Source: Urechis unicinctus (taxonomy: Eukaryota > Annelida > Polychaeta > Xenopneusta > Urechidae). Taken from it: DNA of 64,000 nucleotides. The notes below the pieces were generated by a model. That model did not search any database. It saw only the letters and a list, made by a program, of their open reading frames with translations, and had not been told where the DNA came from. Below, piece after piece: positions 12,641 through 25,089 of this stretch. Position numbers and translations under genes: made by a program. Position 1 is the stretch's first letter; each line of letters begins with the position of its first letter. The DNA is taken from NCBI GenBank assembly GCA_034190875.2, contig CM067345.1, positions 27,485,311 through 27,549,310 on the forward strand. The letters run 5' to 3'.

Positions 12641-13955
12641 TCGATTTTCGTCTGCATTTGCGCATCAATGGGTTATGTTTGCATTCTCTGCAGTGGTTCG
12701 GTGATATATGTTCCCATCAATCATTCATTATATAAAAGATCGAGGTCGTTTTAGGACATTATGTGTCGGCTCTCAGATTAACGAATTTTATGTTTGTTTG
12801 TTTCTTGATATTTTCCTTAATGCAAATATATATTCCTTTTAGCAAATTCGAGTGATGTCAAACAATGGACACTTACATGAAACGAAACACCTACTCTAAG
12901 TCGATGGTGATACCTTCCATTGTTACCCTACTCTTCTAGCAATTATCAATCATTAGTTACTTTGATGAGATCCCCGAGGCATCCCACGCGCAATTATGCA
13001 TTGTCTTCCATTATTATACATATGCTTAAGGTACTGATCATATCAATGCACAGTTGTACCTAATCATTGTTGTGTGTAAATTAACATATGTATATGCCCG
13101 CAGTATTATAACATTGAAATGGGTTATAGATAAAAATAGATATATTGCAAACAACTAAACAGCGGGCTATGTGTAAGGCATTTTTCCAAAGAAGGGTGCT
13201 TATTTCTGGAAATTTATTGTTTGAGCGACATTGTAGCTACTACAGCAATACGATGAAGTAGATGCAGTAAGCAGAAGGCTGTCATACTAAAGCCTGATTT
13301 GTTCAGACAGGGTAAAACTACAACTAAACCAAGCAAATCACTATGTTGTTGCTCAGTTTTCCTCGCTGAACTGTTCAGAATGTTTCCCGAACAATGACTT
13401 GCACACAGACAGCTGTTTGTGCAAACGCATGAAGAATTTACCTCTCTCCCATGTTAAAACGAATAATTCATTCGGGCCTTTATTTCAGAATTGATCCATA
13501 CGATTATAAACGTAACCTCTTTGCTGAGTTATGAACAGCCACTGGCAGATCCAGTATATTGTGTTGCTACTTGAAACACATGCTTTAGAGATAATTTGAT
13601 TTTTACCTATGAAGCTTTTGCTGTCAGCGCGGTAGAGAGATACTGTGGCTAGCAAATAATTGCATCTTATTTGCTATCAGATAGGTGTTGATGTATAAAA
13701 AATATATTTCTATTGGCTTTTTCTTGGTGACTTCATGGCAAATATTTCCACTAATTAGTTTGGTGCTTCATATTTTCTTTACATTACAATAGGTTCAACT
13801 AATAAACAACAGCGTTATAAAAATTTGCTAGCAAATGTCATCACGTTTGCTTCAACAATACGTTTAGAGCACCATCGTCCATGGAACCGTACATTTGTCT
13901 CTCTTCACACACGTAGCCTGTAAACCTGAATTATTAACCGCATAGTCACCATCCA
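12641..13955. other. AT-rich DNA, no supported gene
   Basis: No long ORF or family motif was recognised. Parts of about 13.8-13.95 kb appear weakly colinear with the C-rich block ending at 15776. Confidence 0.5.
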
Positions 13956-13956
13956 T

Positions 13957-15776
13957 TACATGCTTGAACACAGATTGTATTTAACCTAAGAGGTGGAATT
14001 GGTCATATACCATTAGGTCATAGCAGTAAGAAAGAAAACAATAGAGTATAATTTGAGACCGAATGTTGCACCTAAGCATCTCATTACTGAATTCGATTTC
14101 ATAGTTCGAGCGAATAAAGCAAGATTTATGGTAATAGCTTGCTCCAACGGGTGCGTTTCTCTAGACTCTCTCTGGACTTATCATACGCATATAACTTCAC
14201 CTATTATTTCCCCCCATAACTACATCTTCGCTTAATTACCTTGCAGTTCACTATTCTTCTATTGTCTGCCCCCCCACAGAGCCATAACGTGTCGAAATTA
14301 TCAATAATTGTCATTCCTATTCTTTGGCACGCTTTTCCCTTTTTCTCCTCATCATTTTTTTCCTTTTTTTTGTTCGACCTTTAAATCATAAATTTCTTCT
14401 GTGCCCTTCCCCCTACTAACTCTCCCCCAGACTTTACGCATGCCTCCCGCAGCCTTGGATCATGTTTGTGCTTACCCTTTCTATAAAACTCTCATGCCAT
14501 CGACCCATCCTTTCCTCTCTCTATTCGGCCCTTGTGTCAAAGATAACTTCCTTCAAAGATAGCTCTTGCCTAAATAGTTCGGCTCGAAACTCCCCTGTCT
14601 GAGCGATATAATGGCTGCTAACTACAGTAGTTGACAACGATACCTGATTGTACAATGGGTTGCACTACGCTATAACCCCTTTATAATTTACTACGTTGTC
14701 TACCACCGCTCGATCTGTGTTCTCTCCACTGAATCTTATTTATCCATCCTTCACATGTTCCTCCCCTCTCACCCCATCATTCCGTCCACCGTACTCTTTT
14801 ATCTTCACCAACATTGTTCCGTATTATTGTCCTCTGACATTACCTGTGCCCAACAAACCAGAATGTTTCCATTCTCACGTTGCAATGACGCAACCCGCAA
14901 TTTGCAAGCTGCTGTGCAAACGGCTCACCCTATTAGGATTCTCTTCCACCTATCCCACAAAACCAATGATTCTCTTCGTATATCCTTGTTGAGTATTATG
15001 TCCCCATCAGAAAGCCCTTTGATTAAACGTTCCCCCTTTTCTACTGTACCCGTTATCACCGCCCGCCCCCATTCCATTATATTGGTGTACATCTCACTGA
15101 AGCCTCCTATGCTCTCATCTAACTAGAATGCACCACGATACACAACCCATCATCTATTTTTACCTTTGAGTGTTTTTCCGACAGCCACGGCCGGTATACC
15201 CTCAAACAACGTGCAACCCGGTTCTAAAAAGTTGTTTCGTTACTTATAAGTAATGCCCAAATCCCATATTATCACAAGTGCCCACTACCAATTCTGAGAC
15301 ATACTAATCTCTATGCTTTCTTTTCGCGCGTTCTCCGGATGCACGTTTATATCCAAATACCCATGGTGTAATTAACGAAAACACCCACACTTCCCTATTG
15401 TCCTTTACCTGACTTAGGACGCACCCTCGCCACCCTACCTCCCACTGTTTCAAAAATTGACCGCTACCCCCCCCCTCCCAATGCAACCCCGCGCGACGCC
15501 CCGCACTTTTCCCACCGTACCACAAGCTCCACTGGAGCCCGTTCATTAGGCCAAAACTCCTCCCCCCCCCCTGCATCGACCGTACGCGCTGCCCTCAACT
15601 GATCACCCTCCCCGCAGAAGCAGCCACCTTGCTCCCTGCCCCCACAGTTTGCTACACATGGTAGGCCCTAGCAGAATGCTTCACCCACTAGCCCCCTTAC
15701 CCCTCTACGTTCCACCGCTACCTCACGCGCTCTCTCCCGCCCGCGACGCTTCCCCGTATACCCACCGCCGGCCCAT
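13957..15776. repeat. Tandem duplication, copy 1: 250-bp identical head, then C-drifted body
   Basis: The first about 250 bp (13960-14209) match 15780-16029 exactly by eye. The remainder is pyrimidine- and C-rich, but colinear anchors are shared with copy 2: GTGTCAAAGATAACTTCC at 14534 versus GGGTCAAAGATAACTGAA, TAGTTGACAA at 14629 versus 16757, GTGCCCAACAAACCA at 14846 versus 16979, and TTTCTACTGTA at 15037 versus 17175. Offsets from the unit start differ by a steady 308-318 bp across the last three anchors, consistent with one early deletion in copy 1. No gene is supported inside; the 98- and 123-codon frames at 14.7-15.1 kb are low-complexity. Confidence 0.8.
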
Positions 15777-17200
15777 GACCATTACATGCTTGAACACAGA
15801 TTGTATTTAACCTAAGAGGTGGAATTGGTCATATACCATTAGGTCATAGCAGTAAGAAAGAAAACAATAGAGTATAATTTGAGACCGAATGTTGCACCTA
15901 AGCATCTCATTACTGAATTCGATTTCATAGTTCGAGCGAATAAAGCAAGATTTATGGTAATAGCTTGCTCCAACGGGTGCGTTTCTCTAGACTCTCTCTG
16001 GACTTATCATACGCATATAACTTCACCTTATTGACCAATAGTTACACATTGAGCCGTACTCATATTGGTCAAGCGACATTACCGCGAATACAAGCCGAAG
16101 TTCATTCTATATGAAACTAAAACAAATACGTTGCTGATGCCTATGAACCTCGTTCAACCATCATATTCCATTGCGTTTATACAAACACTACTGGTTATCA
16201 CACAATATGAGCTTGATGTGCTTCACACGGATAAGCTCCTGAAACGGCTCCAATAACCATTACTGTCACCATGTATTAGACTGAATGTGATTGCGTTGCT
16301 CCAAAACCAATGTACCTTGTCAGCTACCTTAAGTGAAAGACCCGGCATTATCTATCAGCTAAGTTTACGATGGAAATATTATTTATTTGGGTGTTTTTTC
16401 ATGCGCTTACACTTGCAAACACATACAATTACATTGTTCTGTATTATGCACGATTATAAAGTGTCGGATGTTATGAATGAATTCTGAGAAATGCTTCGGA
16501 TCGGTTATAAATGTCGGTCTGATCCACAACAGCCACTATCAACTCGCTCACTTGACATGACTATTGTGGTGTTCGCCTAAGATCATGTTGCTCGTGTGAG
16601 AGCAAACGCGTCAAGTGTCATCGAATATATACCACGATATATTCGTCAATCGGGTCAAAGATAACTGAAATTCAGTATATATGCTGGCAGAAATACATGA
16701 AGGCTCTACTAAAACTAGTATTCTGATCGATATAATGTAAGTGTTACGAAACATCGTAGTTGACAAGATAACACTTTGTACAAAATGGGTGCATCTTCAA
16801 ATAACTTTTTTATAATTCCTCACAGTTAGTCTACCACCGCTGCTGATCCTGTGGAGTGCCACCTGAATTTATATTATTATCATTCAGCATGTTTTAAGTG
16901 ACGACCGCCATTAACCGTACTTTTATATTTTCTCCAGATATTGTTCTTAATTATTTATGCGTTGTTGACGATTATTGTGTGCCCAACAAACCACATAACT
17001 ATATCTCACGTTCAAAACACAGCAATTTTGCAATCTGGGATAAATTGGGCTTACCTAATGAGGATTTTGCATGCAATGCACATATTGGATGCATTGATGT
17101 TTGTCAAGTATGGTTTTTGGTTGTATTATTGTCAAATCAGAAATGGGCAATTTGAATTACCGTTCCTGTACACCTTTCTACTGTAACCGTGATGCCATTC
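15777..17200. repeat. Tandem duplication, copy 2 (AT-rich, unmodified composition)
   Basis: It starts with the 250-bp block identical to 13960-14209 and continues with the AT-rich counterpart of the C-rich segment. No gene was recognised. ORFs of 60-85 codons here are unsupported. Confidence 0.75.
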
Positions 17201-17535
17201 GCGCTGAGAATGTTCTATTAGGGGTTGTGACACGGCTGTGAATACCTATGGATAAGCATCTAACAAGAATGCTTTCACATAGGTTTGCATATGTGTATAC
17301 GGAAACACCCGGTTTTCTTCAGTATGGAAACGTTCTGCATGACACCAAAAAGCATCATGCGTTTCTGCTTGGGCAGAGAGGTACAGCACATTTTCATGGC
17401 TAGGATATAATGATATATATTATGAATATTGCATGGACAATTAACAATTTCGATGTGTGGAGTACCTTATGGTTTTGATTTTAGGAAAATGGCGAAACAT
17501 GAATGATGCTATTTCCGGTTGCTCCGGTAATACAT
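17201..17535. other. AT-rich DNA, no supported feature
   Basis: Nothing recognisable. It lies between the end of the duplicated block and the triplication. Confidence 0.5.
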
Positions 17536-19242
17536 AGCTAGCGAAAAGTTAGTTGATTTTTATTATGGCTAACGAATGTCGTTAAAGGCAATATTTTGTG
17601 CCACAGACATTTCTACAAAAAGAATATTATTCAGAAGTGATACTCCTGTCATTCTTCAATGCCTTGTTTCCGTGAAGTGTGTGCACCAGCCTGCATAACA
17701 CATCGTAAATATCAACCTGCCGTTGTTATTCAAACAGTAATTTATTCATTGCATACCTATTGTGTCAGATATTTCACTTGCTACATAAGCGGTGTTTCTG
17801 GTTGTATTCGTTAGGATGAATAAATACGGATATATAACATTAGTGGCTGATATACACGAATAGCAGACAATTTGAGCATAATAATATTGATGGATTGCTT
17901 TGTTTTCTTTTTGCATATCATTTTACGTTCTCCCAATGCAGTAAGGGTGTGTAGATTGCTTCTGTGTAAATTCGTGAATCAATACCACAAACCATAACCA
18001 AACTGCAAGCTAACGCAAGCCAAAATATGAATAGTGGGTCAATTGCTGATAACAGTTGATTTTTATTATATCTTAACGAATGTTGTTAAAGGCAATATTT
18101 TGTGCCACAGACATTTCTACAAAAAGAATATTATTCAGAAGTGATACTCCTGTCATTCTTCAATGCCTTGTTTCCGTGAAGTGTGTGCACCAGCCTGCAT
18201 AACACATCGTAAATATCAACCTGCCGTTGTTATTCAAACAGTAATTTATTCATTGCATACCTATTGTGTCAGATATTTCACTTGCTACATAAGCGGTGTT
18301 TCTGGTTGTATTCGTTAGGATGAATAAATACGGATATATAACATTAGTGGCTGATATACACGAATAGCAGACAATTTGAGCATAATAATATTGATGGATT
18401 GCTTTGTTTTCTTATTGCATATCATTTTACGTTCTCCCAATGCAGTAAGGGTGTGTAGATTGCTTCTGTGTAAATTCGTGAATCAATACCACAAACCATA
18501 ACCAAACTGCAAGCTAACGGAAGCCAAAATATGAATAGTGGGTCAATTGCTGATAACATCGAATCACAGCGAGTTGGATATTGCTACTTAATATGCAATA
18601 TCACAATATATTTCAACTAACATCCACAAATCGATTTCCACAGCTAGCGAAAAGTTAGTTGATTTTTATTATATCTTAACGAATGTTGTTAAAGGCAATA
18701 TTTTGTGCCAGAGACATTTCTACAAAAGAATATTATTCAGAAGTGATACTCCTGTCATTCTTCAATGCCTTGTTTCCGTGAAGTGTGTGCACCAGCCTGC
18801 ATAACACATCGTAAATATCAACCTGCCGTTGTTATTCAAACAGTAATTTATTCATTGCATACCTATTGTGTCAGATATTTCACTTGCTACATAAGCGGTG
18901 TTTCTGGTTGTATTCGTTAGGATGAATAAATACGGATATATGACATTAGTGGCTGATATACACGAATAGCAGACAATTTGAGCATAATAATATTGATGGA
19001 TTGCTTTGTTTTCTTATTGCATATCATTTTACGTTCTCCCAATGCAGTAAGGGTGTGTAGATTGCTTCTGTGTAAATTCGTGAATCAATACCACAAACCA
19101 TAACCAAATTGCAAGCTAACGCAAGCCAAAATATAAATAGTGGGTCAATTGCTGATAACATCGAATCACAGCGAGTTGGATATTGCTACTTAATGTGCAA
19201 TATCACAATGTATTTCAACTAACATCCACAAATCGATTTCCA
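17536..19242. repeat. Near-identical 0.6-kb direct triplication
   Basis: Three direct copies of a unit starting AGCTAGCGAAAAGTTAGTTG. The anchor GTTGATTTTTATTAT occurs at 17552, 18055 and 18658, giving spacings of 503 and 603 bp. Copies differ by only a few substitutions and single-base indels. The shorter first spacing reflects loss of about 100 bp at the first junction (the segment ATCGAATCACAGCGAG through AGCTAGCGAAAAGTT). No ORF of note lies inside. Confidence 0.95.
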
Positions 19243-19580
19243 GATTTATTTTCATCAGAATAAAGACCCTTACAAAGGGTAAGATGGTCATATATATTTT
19301 ATTTAGACATCGGGAAATATGACATTAAGTGTTCAAATAATATAAGTCGGTCATTAAATTGTCGATGCCCATATTTATTTTCATAAGAATAAACGACCCT
19401 AAGAGAGGATAAAATGGTCCTATATTTTTATCTAGACATCGGGAAACATGACATTATGAGTTCAAATAATATAACTCGGTCAATCAATAGTCGATGCCCA
19501 GAATTATTTTTATAAGAATTAAACGACCCTTACAGAGGATAAGTTGGACTTATATCTAGACATCGGGAAACATGAGTTTA
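19243..19580. repeat. Three diverged tandem copies of a 120-130-bp unit
   Basis: Each copy contains TTATTTTCAT(C/A)AGAATAAA or a variant, then GACCCTTACA or similar, TAGACATCGGGAAA and AATAATATAA, and the first two end GTCGATGCCC. It abuts the 0.6-kb triplication directly. Confidence 0.85.
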
Positions 19581-22050
19581 AGTAATATAAGAGGGTCCTT
19601 AAATTGTGGTAACATACCAACAACTGATTTCTGGAAAAGAAGAATCCGCGGTCCTTCGCAATGTCATGAATGGATAAGGAGCGAAATGAGCAATATGATT
19701 GCTGACTACAACAATAGGTACCTCGAATTGGAGAGAGTTGAGTGTCTTATATTGGCATCATAAGGCTTTCAATTGAACATTCGCCAACAAGGGTTTAACT
19801 GGATTATATGAACAGATCTCATTCGAACTAGGCTAGCTAAAGGCAAATAGCATTACAAAATATTGCAGCGATTGCTATTCTAGAAAGGGAAATAAATGCA
19901 TGCATAGCGCGGAATTGTGTTGAAACTCATAGCATTAGGTAGGTGCATGTGATCTATTGTTCCATTGATTGTCTTAAGAACATTAGCATCTGATATATTT
20001 GTGCCAAGAGAGATAGGAGGACACCAGACCTGTTGTAAAGGCCGCCATCTGTAATTGTCACCAAATATTAATTTGGTGCATTGATTAATTGCGGTGTTGT
20101 TCTTACTGTAGTGCGATATCAAAGAAAGGATCATGCCGTGAATGGCTTAAACAACTGTAGTATTAAATATCATGCTCTATTCTGTTATTGTATTTTTATT
20201 CGAGTATGATAAGTGAAGCGTAGCATTAGTATAACTACTTTCTATCTCTTTAAAACCGTAGTGATGATTTGTATTTCAGACATTTTAGCTAATTGCTTGA
20301 TGCATATTTTCAGTTTCACACGATTTAATATTGGGGGCGGCAAGCACAGTAATATACAAACTCGCAATAATTTGACACTTTTTGTGATTTTGTATGAAAA
20401 CTCGCGAGGAAACATCAAGCTTCCCAAGCCATTGAAACTAATAACTGACCGGGAAAGGCGTACGAAAACATTCGTTGTAATTGTGGTAATTATCGCACGC
20501 GTGTTACACACTTTAGGGTAGAAATGCTGATGTAGAAAAGATTATTTCTAAAGCTCTCTGCCCAACCAGTTAAGAAATAGTCTTTCTGTATAATGACTCA
20601 TTGTCCGGCCCTACAGCATCAACAGGGGTCGAAACCTGAAATTACGGGAACAGTACAGGAGGCCGGTATTTTGATTCACCCCACCCATACTTCAACGATT
20701 CTTTTATGGTATTGTGCCTGTACATTGATAAACATATTATGGCAAATGTAACCACACATAGATAGGAGCGATCGCAAGCTACTAAATAATGTCCCAATAC
20801 GGAAAGCGACAACCCCAAGAGTGCATTATTCGTTGTTGCCCGGTCATTTGTAGGCAATTGTCGATTGCCTTGGCAATATTCTCGGATGGAGATAAGCGAG
20901 TTATGGAAAGGAAACCTTTAATGACCCAGACTTAAACATCATTTCAGTCATTAATACTGGATGTAAGCTGACGCAAGCAGTAAATCACGTCGTGGGTGAT
21001 TTGGGTTTGGAAAGGAAAATATGATTCAACCAGAATTCGGCACTGACAAACGTAGACAAAACTTGGAATAAATCATATAAGTGCACCTTTAAACCCAATG
21101 AGAAGGCAAAACACAACTAAATATAGTCTTATATACGCCTTCGGGTACTACTATGTCTTTTTGTTTATAAATTATCTTTCGTTGTGATGATATATGCCCT
21201 AATCAGTATTGCTCAGGGGATGTAAATCAGAATCCCTGCGATAACGAAAATCCGTCTCGCATCCACACTAATCGCAATCATCATGTCTCTGTCAAAACAT
21301 CAATCGAAATTCATCCAAACTTTATGCACTCTCATCCATCATAGGCGAATTTGATATAGCGGTAGTCATCAATTAAATGGCCTAAATGCATTGTGACATT
21401 TATATAAGCGTACATATAAAATATTTTCAGCATTGTGTATATTACTCATTATAACACAAAGATCACCGGGCTGTATAAAAGCATATTACATATACCCAGC
21501 AACTATGCCATTCATCGTATTTATGATGACAGATCGACTACCAAAGGAAATTGCAAGTCTATTCACTCAGAATTCCTACTGCGACTGTGCACTCGATAGA
21601 CGATTATAGATAATTGAATGATTAAAATAAATTTCCCCTTAATCCGTTTTTTAAATTATTTGTCATTATAAGGAACTACACATCAGGTAAATAACGTTAG
21701 CTATGGATGATAGTTGGTGGTCAGATATTGCTGACAATCGGCTACATTCTTCATAAATACCCATTCACCGTTACCAATGACAAAGAAATTTGACCTGTCG
21801 AATTAATTAATTTCTGGTGTGATCGCTTTCATGCTATCGTTCACAAAGTGCGCATGCACCTTCGAGTCAGTCTGATTTAATATATGGTGATAACGGGTCA
21901 GGTTCAATCACAGGTACGCTGATTTTTTCTGGCAAAAGTCCTGTTTCTACCATCTAATCTACATGTCTTTGATTCAGTAAAGTACAATCAATCAACGAGT
22001 GCTTATCAGCTTATGTCTACATGCTAAGTTAGCAAATATTTTCTCTATCC
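19581..22050. other. AT-rich DNA, no supported gene
   Basis: ORFs up to 102 codons (for example at 20213-20521, open on both strands) show no domain or coding texture that I recognise. Confidence 0.5.
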
Positions 22051-22055
22051 TATGT

Positions 22056-22440
22056 TGCAGATACTGTTGAACTTCCAGATGTGGGTTAATTGTGACTTTA
22101 AAATTACGACTAACTCTTAACCCAGCATCTTTCTGGGGTGGAGTTACTGCGGGGGCTGTTAAATCACTGTGTGCAACTCTCTTGATGATTTCCTAATCCA
22201 ATAGAGCTTCAATCAGCTGCTTCTTTGCTCCTGGCCAAGTCCGACATGATTTCCCGTAACCATTTTGTACCTAGTAGAGGTTCATCTTCGTTGTCCATTA
22301 AATATAATGGCAAGCTGTATATACCGTCGTTGTGCAAATTTCTGCTTGTGCCACTGCTCGTGACCAAGTCACATTCTTGTTGTACACCTCGGGCCACCTC
22401 TGGCCACATGTTTGTCTTCTGGAAAGTTATGTGCAAGAAA
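22056..22440 (-). pseudogene. Gypsy protease-region and RT beginning
   Basis: A 75-codon frame (22436-22209) ends with IYSLPLYLMDNEDEPLLGTKW, which matches the usual region after the aspartic protease of gypsy polyproteins (LPLYV..., LLG..WL). The catalytic protease triad lies upstream and was not found. Beyond the stop, in a shifted frame at about 22170-22060, RVSRNFKVTINPHLEVQQYL fits the first part of the RT domain (the conserved K-x-T-(I/V)-N-P block). RT motifs A-C are missing, so the fragment ends inside the RT domain. Confidence 0.65.
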
Positions 22441-22529
22441 TACTACGTATATTGTACCGAATAAAAAATAACTACAATCGCGCTTGTTACTAGCTCCATT
22501 TTAAACTACTTACTTAATCATCTAAGGTC

Positions 22530-23000
22530 ATTTAATCGGGTCCATGCCGGTAAACTGACGCTCTGTTTGCTTGCTCTTTCAATGCTCTATTTAGACCATA
22601 TTTGTCAACAATGACTGGAGGATTTCTGTCCGGAATTCCATGAATTGCCTTTCTAAATCCGGGTTCACCTGACTGACAGGCCGCTTTGTTATGTCCTTGC
22701 CTCATACCCTTGGGGCATTCCGTGCATTTGAAATAGCAATTTGTCGGATTGTGACTGTCTGAGCAGCATCTAAAACATGGCTTTCCTGCCTTGTCCCTTT
22801 TCTTTCCTTTCGGTGGTGTGTGTGTGTCGGATAACCATTTTCTCGCTCCCGTTTAGAGGCTAACTGGCTCCAGCTCAAGTGAATTGTTTGCTGAGGTTTT
22901 CAAACAGGTTGCTATATTTTCTGCCTTGGTGAAGGTCATTTTATTCTCAGTAAGGAATCTGTTCTGGATGTGTTCTCCGTTGATACCACGCTCTGAGGGC
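22530..23000 (-). pseudogene. Gypsy gag C-terminus with two zinc knuckles
   Basis: The frame reads GINGEHIQNRFLTENKMTFT (about 22990-22930) followed by KAENIATCLKTS, the helix usually found at the end of gag capsid in Ty3/gypsy elements. After one in-frame stop comes a basic linker (PPKGKKRDKAGKP). Two zinc knuckles follow: CFRCCSDSHNPTNC (C-x2-C-x4-H-x4-C) and CTECPKGMRQGHNKAAC (C-x2-C-x7-H-x4-C). Nucleocapsid knuckles of this kind bind the element's RNA during packaging. The frame continues with about 35 residues to a stop near 22531. Because of the internal stop and missing N-terminus I call it a pseudogene. Confidence 0.75.
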
Positions 23001-23005
23001 CTCAT

Positions 23006-23640
23006 TGAGTCACCTTACTTACCCTAATTAAATGGGTACAAAGGATGTTTGCGTCAGCGCAAAGGGAAAAAAACAGTATTGGTTAGACACTTTAATAATC
23101 TTTACAGGGAAAACCGGGTCTTTCACTTGAAGTAGCTGACAAGGTACTTTGGTTTTGGAGGGAACACAATCACATTCAGTCTAATTCATGATGACAGTTA
23201 TTGTTATTGGAGTCGTTTCAGGAGCTTATCCGATTGAAACACATTAGGGGTGCAGTTGGCGATAACCAATAATGCCTGTATAAATGACATAGAATATGAT
23301 GTTTGTTCGAGTGTGCATTATCATATTGCTTGTTTTAGTTTGTGTCTGTCCATTCATGTGGTATTTGTAACCTTTGGTTTGAAAATGTAATGAATTTTTG
23401 ACAAGGAATATTGCAGCTTGTTTTTGGAAAGAGTCGGTTAATAACCTCATGTGCTACGTTCTATGTATCTTGCTAATTGAATGTTGGTAAGTCACGAGTG
23501 GAACGCATCCGTTAGCGTCAGTTATTAGCACTAAATATCGCTGCATTCTTTGCATTTGTCCGATTTGGAATTAGTACGGAGGTGTTCAAAGTCCATCATG
23601 TAACTGTCTGGGACTATTCACTCGCACAAACAACAGCGTG
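23006..23640. other. AT-rich DNA, no supported gene
   Basis: No recognisable element beyond the gag fragment. Upstream gag and the 5' LTR would be expected here but were not seen. Confidence 0.5.
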
Positions 23641-23642
23641 TA

Positions 23643-23644
<2 letters not shown>

Positions 23645-23739
<95 letters not shown>

Positions 23740-23862
23740 GTGTGCGTGCATGTGTGCGTGTGTCGTGTGTGTGTGTGTGTGTGTGCGTGTGTGTGCGTGT
23801 GTGTGTGTGCGTGCGAGTGTGCGAGTGTGTGTGCGAGTGTTTGCGAGCTGAGTGTGTGTGTT
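23645..23862. repeat. (GT)n microsatellite with GC interruptions
   Basis: About 220 bp of TG repeat, pure at first and then interrupted by TGCG, TGCATG and GCGAGTG units. Long frames through it (Cys-Val repeats) are artefacts. Confidence 0.97.
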
Positions 23863-23869
23863 ATTTAGC

Positions 23870-25085
23870 TTGTAGAAACAGTGAAATTCAACAAGGAACC
23901 CTGAGCAGTATAAGCGATTTTAATTTAGCTCTAGCTTGACCCTGCCTCCATAAACCAGGCTCTACTATGACAGCCTTCAACTTATGGCATTTACTCCAAG
24001 TTTATTGGCAGCTAATGGTATCGATGTAATAGCTATATTGTCACTGAAACATGAAATTGACCAACAAACAACTCTCTATACATTGCTCACCGTTGTGTTT
24101 CCTTGTTATTCCCCTGCATCAGTGCAGGCATTTACCCTGGTTCAATTAAATTAGGGCGGGCGCCTATAAATGTTAAAACAAAGGCACAAAGCATTCTACA
24201 ATTACCTGATAACCCCAAGCACGCAAGCTTTAATGGTGGATCATGTTTGCGGGGGATGCCCGAGGAATGCCATAAGAAGCCACTTAGGCTAGCATTCTTA
24301 ATGAAGCACGAGCAACTTCATAAGGTCAGTCCTCTAAGGTTTCACTATTTACACACTGCAGTTTTATGTCGAAATTAAGTATCAATTATTCAATATCTCA
24401 GGTTCAATTACACCCATTTGTAAAATGGAATGTCTTATTACGTATTTGAGAGCATAAAGGGGGAAAACAAACCTAAATAAACAAACCGTGACTTAAAGTA
24501 TATACTGTCTATTATCAGTTTTAATTCATCAACTAGCTTTTACAAAATCATTCCACCTCAATCACAGCTGTGTTATTTCTATGTTAAGGCACACTTTTTT
24601 GGTTTCATGCTTATATATTTACTAGAAGTAAACAAAATAATTTCGATTTAGCCCTTTATTAAATTCGTATATCTACTTCGCTGTATGCAACCAATGCATT
24701 TCCATTCAATAATCATCAATTTTGTGTACTGGATTTTTCTTTCACAGACATTGTATTTTTTTACATTTCATTCGTAATAATAACAAACATCACTGCAGTT
24801 TCATTAACACATGTGGTAGCATATGTACACAGTCCCCGTATTACCATATTTATTTCCTGTTTTCATTATCGAAAATTTGATATTGCTGTTGTTAATAGTT
24901 TACTGCAAATTGTACTCTATAGAACTAGAATTTTTACCCTCTACACTCAATTAATCTAACAAGATGCCCACTTCACAAATCAGGAAAGATCAATTTCTTG
25001 TAGGTGGTGGAAATGCCCGTGAAACACTTAATGCATCTTGAAGTATATTCAACGATAAGCTGTATACATGCCTCTAAACTGTATA
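23870..25085. other. AT-rich DNA, no supported gene
   Basis: A 91-codon frame at 24103-24378 has fairly mixed composition (GGSCLRGMPEECHKK) but no domain that I recognise. The rest holds nothing notable. Confidence 0.5.
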
Positions 25086-25089
25086 TAAC

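Larger units (their letters stand above)
22056..23005 (-). mobile_element. Ty3/gypsy LTR retrotransposon fragment (gag-protease-RT), LTRs not found
   Basis: Leftward translation gives, in the correct order for a gypsy polyprotein, a gag tail, two zinc knuckles, a protease-region piece and the beginning of the reverse transcriptase. The fragment is about 0.95 kb and carries stops. No LTR, primer-binding site, integrase or RNase H was seen on either side. It is an old, truncated internal fragment. Confidence 0.75.

Noticed and set aside
14696..15126. 98- and 123-codon ORFs rich in Pro/Ser
   Set aside because: They lie in the C-drifted copy. The homologous AT-rich copy does not preserve the frames, so openness reflects base composition.
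13957..16030. LTRs (the 250-bp identical direct repeat)
   Set aside because: No TG...CA ends, primer-binding site, polypurine tract or retroviral coding sequence between them. The interior is a diverged copy of the downstream flank, so this is tandem duplication.
23582..23939. Cys-Val-rich ORFs
   Set aside because: Translations of the GT microsatellite.
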